Assembly: GCA_025463965.1 (NCBI GenBank)
Contig: JAODBN010000239.1
Coordinates: 1-6,464 of the forward strand
Source: Acidimicrobiaceae bacterium
GTDB lineage: Bacteria > Actinomycetota > Acidimicrobiia > Acidimicrobiales > Bog-793
DNA: 6,464 nt
Direction of reading: 5' to 3'
Shown: in pieces, positions 1-4,209 of the stretch
How positions within the stretch are numbered: the first letter of the stretch is position 1
Layout of the letters: the number at the start of each line of letters is the position of its first letter
Translations under genes and position numbers: made by a program
The notes under the pieces: generated by a model
The model's input: the letters and a program-made list of their open reading frames with translations, nothing else
Told to the model about the DNA's origin: nothing
The model's database searches: none

Positions 1-115
1 CCTTTTCGGCGGTGGCGTCCCCGGGGTCGAGCGTCATGACCGCGGTCTGACTTCGCTCGTGGGTTTGCAACACCTCAAACCATTCTTTTGCCTTCGCGAT
101 ATTCGACACATCCAT
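1..115 (-). CDS. Cupin-like protein, N-terminal 38 residues (cut by window edge)
   Basis: An open frame runs from an ATG at 115-113 to the left edge without a stop, giving 38 residues. The product begins MDVSNIAKAKEWFEVLQTHE and continues with SQTAVMTLDPGDATAEK. The 'WFEVLQT..RSQTAVMTL.PG' pattern is the start I recall for small single-domain cupins, in which the metal-binding His/Glu motifs come slightly later. Those motifs lie outside the window, so metal binding and substrate cannot be judged. The codons are unlike those of the neighbours (AAT, GCA, AAA, GAA, TTT, TTG, CAA), and 61-140 is only about 49% GC in a roughly 70% GC window, which suggests acquisition by transfer. No strong Shine-Dalgarno is seen; the best candidate is TTTAGG just before the ATG. 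It lies 54 nt beyond the ATPase stop on the same strand, so co-transcription is possible. The family call rests on pattern memory only. Confidence 0.62.
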   Translation of the reverse strand, partial: MDVSNIAKAKEWFEVLQTHERSQTAVMTLDPGDATAEK

Positions 116-169
116 GCCTAAACCTACGCGGAAAAGCGTCCAGGCGAGGCGAGATCGACATCCTCCCCC

Positions 170-1051
170 TCATGGCACCCTTTTGGCGAGTCGAAACTCG
201 GCGGCTCGGCGAAGACGTCCAGAATAGGAGGCATCGGGCTCCGGCTCCTGGGCTGCTCGAGCGGCAACGGCAGGGTCGGTCTCGAGACCTTCGAGCTCGG
301 GATAGCAGCCGTTCACGACCACCGGGCCGAGTGCCACCCCGACCTCGTCCTCGAGGCGGTAGGCGGCCTCGACGAGCTCGTTCACCGGAGTCTCCTCGGG
401 CAGGGTGACGAGCAGGGCCTGGCAGCGGGTCGGGTCCGAGAGCAGCTCCACGACCTGTTCTGCCTGCTGGCGGAGCGGGCCGCCGCGGGCCGCGTCAACC
501 AGGCCCTCCGAGCTCGATAAGAAGGTGACGGCGTGGCCGGTCGCCGGTGCGTCGAGCAGGATCAGGTCGGCCCGGCGTTCGCGCTCCAGCTGCTTTACCT
601 TGCCGAGGACCAGGACCTCCTCGATGCCCGGGATCGCGGTGGACACGACGTCCAGGGCGCCACTGTCGACGAGACGGCGCGAGACCCGGCGCAGTCCGTG
701 GTCGTCCAGGTACTCGAGCAGGGCCGCCCGGGACGTCACCACCCGGGCGCGGACGCGACCACCCGCTGGCCCCGTGCGCGGAGCGCCCGGGGCCGCCTCC
801 TGGGGCTGGCCGGCGTCGTCTTCGGGCTCCTTCGGGCAGCCGGCGAGGAGCACCTCGTCGTAGCCGAAGGGCTCGGCCCGTCCGAACAGCGCCGGAAGGT
901 CCCCGCTGTCGTCGAGGGCCACCACTAGGACGTCCAGTCCCGCGCGGGCGCCAGCGAGGGCCAGCGCGGCCGTGAGGGTGGTCTTGCCTACTCCGCCCTT
1001 GCCGAGGACGACGACAACCCGGCTCTGACGGCAGAAGGCCTCGAGCTCCAT
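170..1051 (-). CDS. ArsA/Get3-family ATPase (Rv3679-like), C-terminally short
   Basis: A cytoplasmic P-loop ATPase of 293 residues. The deviant Walker A GKGGVGKTT is at residues 17-25 (signature Lys18, P-loop Lys23), the Walker B/switch II LDAPATGH at 166-173, and the nucleotide-base Asn in VVVNG at 244-248. The central block (120-235: HGLRRVSRRLVDSGALDVV, PGIEEVLVLGKVKQLER, LVTLPEETPVNELVE) closely matches my memory of mycobacterial Rv3679, one of a pair of Get3-like ATPases encoded beside whiB4. No arsenite-binding cysteine pattern is seen, so arsenite export is not supported. Residues 73-99 form a Pro/Ala/Gly/Glu-rich, probably disordered linker. Homologues normally run about 35-45 residues past the 'AEFRLA' helix, ending in a segment rich in 'LPLPQL'; here the frame stops at once after RLAKRVP. 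The usual second ATPase is not adjacent. ATG at 1051 fits the family start; no Shine-Dalgarno is present and a -10 box lies only 9 nt upstream, so translation is probably leaderless. Confidence 0.85.
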   Translation of the reverse strand: MELEAFCRQSRVVVVLGKGGVGKTTLTAALALAGARAGLDVLVVALDDSGDLPALFGRAEPFGYDEVLLAGCPKEPEDDAGQPQEAAPGAPRTGPAGGRVRARVVTSRAALLEYLDDHGLRRVSRRLVDSGALDVVSTAIPGIEEVLVLGKVKQLERERRADLILLDAPATGHAVTFLSSSEGLVDAARGGPLRQQAEQVVELLSDPTRCQALLVTLPEETPVNELVEAAYRLEDEVGVALGPVVVNGCYPELEGLETDPAVAARAAQEPEPDASYSGRLRRAAEFRLAKRVP

Positions 1052-1060
1052 TGCGGGGCG

Positions 1061-1066
1061 AGACTA
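1061..1066 (-). promoter_or_regulatory. Probable -10 box for a leaderless ATPase transcript
   Basis: On the minus strand TAGTCT fits the TANNNT actinobacterial -10 pattern and ends 9 nt before the ATPase ATG. A transcript starting 6-8 nt downstream would begin almost at the start codon. The gene has no Shine-Dalgarno (the preceding bases are CGCCCCGCA), which agrees with leaderless translation, common in Actinomycetota. No convincing -35 was found. This is inferred from sequence only. Confidence 0.4.
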
Positions 1067-1086
1067 CCGCCACCGGGGCACGACGC

Positions 1087-1111
1087 CCGGCGGGGCCAGC
1101 GGCCCCGCCGG
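1087..1111. other. Perfect 11-bp inverted repeat in the ATPase/whiB intergenic region
   Basis: Arms 1087-1097 and 1101-1111 are exact reverse complements (CCGGCGGGGCC / GGCCCCGCCGG) around a 3-nt AGC loop. It lies 13 bp upstream of the proposed whiB -35 box and about 20 bp upstream of the proposed ATPase -10 box. That position suits a dyad operator serving either or both promoters. As a hairpin it would be very stable, but it lies outside both predicted transcripts and has no T-run, so a terminator is less likely. In such GC-rich DNA part of the symmetry could be chance. Confidence 0.45.
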
Positions 1112-1123
1112 CCATGTTCACCC

Positions 1124-1153
1124 TTGTCAGACGGGGTTTGAGCGCGCTACCTT
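1124..1153 (+). promoter_or_regulatory. Predicted sigma70-type promoter of the whiB-like gene
   Basis: TTGTCA at 1124-1129 matches TTGACA at five of six positions and is followed after 18 bp by TACCTT at 1148-1153 (TANNNT). Transcription would start near 1160, giving a leader of about 75 nt before the GTG at 1236. The leader contains a GC-rich 6-bp hairpin at 1157-1171. This is the best-formed promoter in the window. The call is by motif only. Confidence 0.5.
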
Positions 1154-1225
1154 CGACCGGGCGCGGCCCGGCCGGACGTCTCCGTCGCCGACAGCCGCCT
1201 GAGCGCCCGGGCCGGCGAGGACGTG

Positions 1226-1231
1226 AGGAGG
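1226..1231 (+). promoter_or_regulatory. Shine-Dalgarno of the whiB-like gene
   Basis: AGGAGG, extended as GAGGAGGGG, lies 4 nt before the GTG at 1236 and fixes that codon as the start. A nearby GTG at 1223 is out of frame. Confidence 0.7.
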
Positions 1232-1235
1232 GGTC

Positions 1236-1499
1236 GTGGTCGCGAGGCGATCCGACGAGGAGTGGCAGATCAAAGCCGCCTGTCGAGGGCCGCAAGCCGT
1301 CACGTTCTTCCCTCCCGCCCACGTCGAGCGCAAGGACGACCGTGCCGAGCGTGAACGCGCCGCGAAGGCGATCTGCCGCACCTGTCCCGTGCGTCGCCCG
1401 TGCCTCGAAGAGTCCCTGCGCATCCGTGAGCCCCACGGCGTCTGGGGGGGCCTCAACGAGTTGGAGCGCAAGCAACTGCTCGATCGCCGGGCTGGGTGA
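1236..1499 (+). CDS. WhiB-family [4Fe-4S] transcriptional regulator
   Basis: An 87-residue WhiB-like protein found only in Actinomycetota and their phages. It carries the four cluster cysteines Cys16, Cys47, Cys50 and Cys56 (C-x30-C-x2-C-x5-C; the first spacing is at the long end for the family), the G[VI]WGG turn as GVWGG at 68-72, and a basic tail (ERKQLLDRR) for DNA contact. Family members bind an O2/NO-sensitive [4Fe-4S] cluster and usually act with the primary sigma factor. It diverges from the ArsA-like ATPase gene, as whiB4/wblA relatives lie beside ATPase genes in mycobacteria and Streptomyces. However, it is shorter than WblA (about 112 residues) and its FFPPAHVERKDD segment differs, so I give no paralogue name. 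GTG start at 1236 with a strong Shine-Dalgarno. The Fe-S carrier gene lies 105 nt downstream. Family assignment is secure; the regulon is unknown. Confidence 0.93.
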   Translation: MVARRSDEEWQIKAACRGPQAVTFFPPAHVERKDDRAERERAAKAICRTCPVRRPCLEESLRIREPHGVWGGLNELERKQLLDRRAG

Positions 1500-1505
1500 G
1501 CCCGG
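1487..1505 (+). terminator. Hairpin overlapping the whiB stop codon (possible terminator)
   Basis: Arms 1487-1493 (CCGGGCT) and 1499-1505 (AGCCCGG) pair perfectly over a 5-nt GGGTG loop that includes part of the TGA stop. There is no T-run after it, so if it terminates it is of the U-less kind sometimes proposed in high-GC Actinomycetota. It may instead just protect the 3' end. Confidence 0.3.
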
Positions 1506-1569
1506 ACTGCTGCCGCCCCACCCGCGGGCCGCTCGGAGCTCGCGCGAGGGGCGCGCCGCAGCCGGGCGA

Positions 1570-1575
1570 TACCAT
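1570..1575 (+). promoter_or_regulatory. Candidate -10 box of the Fe-S carrier gene
   Basis: TACCAT fits TANNNT and lies 29 nt before the GTG at 1605, predicting a short leader of about 23 nt that still contains the Shine-Dalgarno. No -35 resembling TTGACA lies at the right distance. It would give the carrier-ridA-propeller set its own promoter in addition to any read-through from whiB. Confidence 0.3.
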
Positions 1576-1591
1576 GCTCCTCAGCACGCCG

Positions 1592-1597
1592 AGGAGG
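1592..1597 (+). promoter_or_regulatory. Shine-Dalgarno of the Fe-S carrier gene
   Basis: AGGAGG within GAGGAGGG lies 7 nt before the GTG at 1605. This favours that start over the in-frame internal ATG at codon 19, which begins the conserved domain. Confidence 0.7.
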
Positions 1598-1604
1598 GTG
1601 ACCA

Positions 1605-1973
1605 GTGAGCATTGCAACCACGTCAGTCCAGATCGGGCGCAAGCCCGCGCCGGTGACCATGACCGACAAGGCGATGACCAAGGTCGCGGAGCTGCTGGCC
1701 GAGGAGGAGGGCAGCGACGAGCTCGCCCTACGAGTCGCCGTGCGTCCCGGGGGCTGCTCGGGTTACAGCTACGACATGTTCTTCGACTCCGAGATCGCAG
1801 ACGACGACATCGTTCGGACCTTCGGCACCGTCAAGATGGTCGTCGACGCGGAGAGCGCCGAGCTGATCAAGGGTGCCGAGCTGGACTACCGCGACGGGCT
1901 CCAGGGCGCCGGCTTCCACATCTCGAACCCGAACGCCACCAAGACCTGCGGCTGCGGCTCCTCCTTCAGCTGA
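1605..1973 (+). CDS. A-type Fe-S carrier (HesB/IscA/ErpA family)
   Basis: A 122-residue A-type carrier that accepts Fe-S clusters from the assembly scaffold and passes them to apo-enzymes in the cytoplasm. The three conserved cluster cysteines are all present: Cys51 in GGCSGYSY and Cys115/Cys117 in the C-terminal CGCGSSFS. The body has the usual features (LRVAVRPGGCSG, the D/E-rich loop, LDYRDGLQGAGFHISNPNA). The 'GFHISNPNA...CGCGSSF' ending is typical of the ErpA/IscA-type proteins of aerobic bacteria. Residues 1-17 are a non-conserved N-terminal extension, accepted because of the strong Shine-Dalgarno. It lies just after the WhiB gene, whose product needs a [4Fe-4S] cluster, and 40 nt before ridA. 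Family is certain; whether it is the main ErpA (Rv2204c-like) or a paralogue cannot be told without the rest of the genome, so the symbol is left empty. Confidence 0.93.
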   Translation: MSIATTSVQIGRKPAPVTMTDKAMTKVAELLAEEEGSDELALRVAVRPGGCSGYSYDMFFDSEIADDDIVRTFGTVKMVVDAESAELIKGAELDYRDGLQGAGFHISNPNATKTCGCGSSFS

Positions 1974-2013
1974 TCCACCGGATCCGGCTGAACCGACGGC
2001 CGGCGCGCACGCG

Positions 2014-2376
2014 ATGAGCGGCGCGCCGAGCCCCGTCGGGCCCTATTCACCGGTGGTTCGTGCCGGTGACTGGCTCGTCTGCTCCGGCCAGCTCGGGCTC
2101 CAGAACGACGCGCTCGCCGACGGCCTCGACCAACAGGTACGTCTCGCCGTAGCCGGTGTCGAGCGGCTGCTCGCCTCCGAAGGCGCTTCGCTCGCCGACG
2201 TTGTGAAGACCACCGTGCTGCTCGCCGACATCGGTGACTTCGCCGCCATGAACGACGCTTACGTCGCGGCCTTCGGAGGCCATCGACCGGCCCGGACGGC
2301 TTTCGCGGTCGCAGGCCTGCCGTTAGGGGCCCTCGTCGAGCTCGAGGCCTGGGCCTACTTGCCCCGGCAAGCGTGA
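2014..2376 (+). CDS. ridA: RidA-family reactive imine/enamine deaminase
   Basis: A 120-residue YjgF/YER057c/UK114 (RidA) protein. Family members trimerise and hydrolyse reactive 2-aminoacrylate and other imines released by PLP enzymes. The sequence shows PVGPYSPVVRAGDWLVCSGQLGL near the N-terminus in two overlapping conserved parts, ADVVKTTVLLADI at 61-73, and the catalytic Arg94 in RPAR-TAF with Glu109 in VELEA, matching Arg105 and Glu120 of E. coli RidA, so imine hydrolysis is likely. The ATG at 2014 is chosen because homology begins at PVGPYSP a few residues in; the frame is open farther upstream inside the Fe-S carrier gene, but that is shadow coding. No clear Shine-Dalgarno, so translation may be coupled to the carrier gene 40 nt before. 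Codon 104 is a rare TTA. Its stop overlaps the start of the propeller gene by 4 nt (GTGA). Confidence 0.9.
   Translation: MSGAPSPVGPYSPVVRAGDWLVCSGQLGLQNDALADGLDQQVRLAVAGVERLLASEGASLADVVKTTVLLADIGDFAAMNDAYVAAFGGHRPARTAFAVAGLPLGALVELEAWAYLPRQA
2323..2325 (+). other. Rare TTA leucine codon in ridA
   Basis: Codon 104 of ridA (Gly-Leu-Pro-Leu104-Gly) is TTA. The other leucines of this gene are read by CTG, CTC or CTT. TTA is rare at this GC level; in Streptomyces it makes translation depend on the bldA tRNA, but no such control is known for this lineage. Confidence 0.6.
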
Positions 2377-3557
2377 ACCGGGCGCGCAGCGTCCCGGGGG
2401 CGAGCAGCGCCCGGGGGCGCCGTCACCTTCTGGCGACGGGCGCCATTCTCGGCACCGGACTTCTCGCCAGCGCGTGCTCCGGCGGTGCCTCGAGCGGGCC
2501 GAGCACCACGACCTCCAGCCTGCCGCCGCTTCCTCCCGACGTGGTGGCGTACGTGACTCTCGTCGGCAGCGGCACGAGCGTCGGCAATGGGACCAAGCTG
2601 GTACCCGTCGACTTGACCCAGGGGGCAGGGGGGGCCGGCCCGGCCATCACCGTCGGCACCTTCCCGGCAGCGATCGCCATCACCCCGGACGGGCGCACCG
2701 CCTACGTCGCGGACTACGGGGCCAACACGGTCACCCCGGTCGATCTCACCACCAAGGTCGCGGGGGCGCCGATCCCCGTCGGTGCGGGACCGGCCGGGAT
2801 CGCCATCACGCCCAACGGCGGGACGGCCTACGTGACCAACGCCGGGTCGAACCCGATCGGCGCGAGCATCACCCCGATCAACCTCTCGAAGAAGCTCGCC
2901 GGGCGGCCGATCCCCGTCGGTGCGGGACCCGAGGGAATCGTGCTGTCGCCGAACGGAGCGACCGCGTACGTGGCGAATACTGGAGCCGTCGTGACGGGCC
3001 AGAGCGGCGCGATCGGCCACACCGTCACCGTGGTGGACCTGAGGACACGCAAGACACGGCCGCCGATCGCTGTCGGCAACGCCCCGGAGGCGCTGGCGAT
3101 CAGCCCGGACGGCTCCATCCTCTATGTGGCAAATGCCAACTCCGGAAGCATCACCCCGGTCACAACCGCGAGCGGTGCAGCCGGCTCGCCGATCGGTATG
3201 CCTGGGGTTCCCCAAGCGATCGCATTCTCCAAGTCCGGCACCACGGCTTACGTGGCAGTCGCCGGGTCCTCCCTGCCGGCCGGTGGCGAGCTCGTGCCGG
3301 TCCACGTCGCGACGGGCAAGCTCGGCCGGGCAGTGCCGGTGTGCAAGAACCCGACGGGCCTCGCGCTCAGCCCCGACGGGACGACGGCGTGGCTCGCCTG
3401 CAACGGCGCCAACTCGCTCACCTCGGTGTCGCTCGCCTCGGGCAGAGCCGGCACGGCGATCCCGCTTCCCGGCGGCCCGTACGCGCTAGCGCTCGCCGCC
3501 CTGCCTGCAGCAGGAACGAAAGCTCACGGCGCCCATCGGGCCCGTCCGAAGCGGTAG
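2373..3557 (+). CDS. YVTN-type seven-bladed beta-propeller, predicted Tat-exported lipoprotein
   Basis: A 394-residue exported protein. Residues 1-35 form a signal with a twin arginine (Arg16-Arg17, GRRHLL), a hydrophobic core and a lipobox-like LASAC ending at Cys35, so a lipid-anchored, possibly Tat-exported protein is predicted. A Ser/Thr/Pro linker (36-56) follows. The repeat 'P-x-x-[IL]-A-[IL]-[ST]-P-[DN]-G-x-x-x-Y-V-A' starts at Pro98, 140, 186, 238, 280 and 327, and a last partial copy at 369 (GPYALALA) can close the ring with the N-terminal strand near 57-64, giving seven blades. Cys324 and Cys343 lie in one blade and could form a disulfide. Such propellers bind protein or carbohydrate partners or act as surface proteins; no catalytic signature is seen, so function is unknown. 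GTG at 2373 overlaps the ridA stop by 4 nt, indicating translational coupling. Its 3' end overlaps the convergent regulator gene by 34 nt. Confidence 0.85.
   Translation: MNRARSVPGASSARGRRHLLATGAILGTGLLASACSGGASSGPSTTTSSLPPLPPDVVAYVTLVGSGTSVGNGTKLVPVDLTQGAGGAGPAITVGTFPAAIAITPDGRTAYVADYGANTVTPVDLTTKVAGAPIPVGAGPAGIAITPNGGTAYVTNAGSNPIGASITPINLSKKLAGRPIPVGAGPEGIVLSPNGATAYVANTGAVVTGQSGAIGHTVTVVDLRTRKTRPPIAVGNAPEALAISPDGSILYVANANSGSITPVTTASGAAGSPIGMPGVPQAIAFSKSGTTAYVAVAGSSLPAGGELVPVHVATGKLGRAVPVCKNPTGLALSPDGTTAWLACNGANSLTSVSLASGRAGTAIPLPGGPYALALAALPAAGTKAHGAHRARPKR
2768..2791 (+). repeat. 24-bp direct repeat, copy 1 (propeller blades)
   Basis: Identical over 24 bp to 2906-2929, encoding the same stretch (PIPVGAGP, shifted by one blade). 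Exact DNA identity despite codon freedom suggests a recent blade duplication or gene conversion. Confidence 0.75.
2906..2929 (+). repeat. 24-bp direct repeat, copy 2 (propeller blades)
   Basis: Second copy of the 2768-2791 repeat, 138 bp downstream and in the same reading frame (138 = 46 codons, about one blade). Unequal recombination between the copies would remove exactly one blade in frame. Confidence 0.75.
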
Positions 3558-4204
3558 CCCACGGAGCGAACCGTCTCGATTAGGGCGGCGTGCTCCTCCC
3601 CGAGCTTTGCTCGCAGCCGGCGGATGTGGACGTCCACGGTCCTCGCCCCGCCGAAGTACTCGTAGCCCCACACCCGCGAGAGGAGCACTTCCCGGGTGAA
3701 GACCTTCCCCGGGTGCGCGGCGAGGAAGCGCAGCAGCTCGTACTCCATGTAGGTCAGGTCGAGCGGCCGCCCCGAGAGCACGGCCTGGTAGGTCTCGAGG
3801 TTGAGCGCCAACGGGCCATAGGCGATCACCTCGTGGCGCTTGCCTCGCCCGGTCGCCCACAACAGGTGAGACAGGCGGGCCTCGAGCTCGGCCGGGCTCG
3901 CGTCGGCCAGCGCGAAGTCGTCGAAGAGGTCCTCTCGAAGCTCCAGGTCCTCGAGCTGTGAGGGGGCCACGATCAGCAGGAGCGGTGACAGCGGCGTCTC
4001 GCGCTTTCGAAGCGCCCGGCACAGCGAGAAGGCCCCCTCGGGGTCCTCCACCGCAGACACGACGGCGCCAGTCCAGCCGTCTCCCGGCTCGTCGCGCTGG
4101 GCGGCGTTGGCGTCGTTCACCGCGCGCCACGCGTAGCCGGCGGCGTCGAGGGCCGCGGCCAGCCCGCCGGCAGGCGGGTCAGGAAAGCACAGGAGAGGCT
4201 CCAC
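3524..4204 (-). CDS. glnR: GlnR-like OmpR-family nitrogen regulator with degenerate receiver
   Basis: A 226-residue two-domain regulator. The C-terminal winged helix (about 127-220) is nearly word for word that of actinobacterial GlnR: LDLTYMEYELLRFLAAHPG, VFTREVLLSRVWGYEYFGG, ARTVDVHIRRLRAKLGEEH, ETVRSVGYRF. GlnR is an orphan OmpR-type factor that controls ammonium uptake and assimilation genes, including glnA. The N-terminal domain (1-115) aligns with the GlnR receiver (SLCRALR, DDFALADASPAELEARL) but lacks the phosphorylation set: in my alignment to Streptomyces GlnR, Ser50 stands where Asp50 is, and no Lys-Pro follows strand 5 (ALADASP instead). It should therefore act without phosphorylation. 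GTG at 4204 starts 5 nt after the glnA stop, with only a weak AGGA before it, so translation is probably coupled to glnA. An in-frame extension into glnA is open but not conserved. The 3' end overlaps the propeller gene tail to tail. Confidence 0.82.
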   Translation of the reverse strand: MEPLLCFPDPPAGGLAAALDAAGYAWRAVNDANAAQRDEPGDGWTGAVVSAVEDPEGAFSLCRALRKRETPLSPLLLIVAPSQLEDLELREDLFDDFALADASPAELEARLSHLLWATGRGKRHEVIAYGPLALNLETYQAVLSGRPLDLTYMEYELLRFLAAHPGKVFTREVLLSRVWGYEYFGGARTVDVHIRRLRAKLGEEHAALIETVRSVGYRFGRARWAP

Positions 4205-4209
4205 GGGTC

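Noticed and set aside
134..170. ATG after GGGGGAGG just beyond the ATPase stop as the start of a small gene
   Set aside because: The purine run abuts the ATG with no spacing, and the frame gives only about 28 residues with no recognisable sequence.
170..1051. Arsenite-efflux ATPase (ArsA) function
   Set aside because: No ArsB, ArsD or ArsR gene nearby and no metalloid-binding cysteine cluster; the sequence and whiB context point to the Rv3679-type Get3-like group.
495..1475. 326-codon minus-strand frame across whiB and the ATPase
   Set aside because: It crosses two well-supported genes and the intergenic dyad, and is a basic low-complexity shadow.
1972..1987. Short inverted repeat after the Fe-S carrier stop as a terminator
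   Set aside because: Only a 5-bp stem with no T-run, 27 bp before ridA, and the genes look co-transcribed.
2355..3305. 316-codon minus-strand frame antisense to the propeller gene
   Set aside because: Arg/Gly/Asp-rich shadow that mirrors the repeat structure of the opposite strand; no domain recognised.
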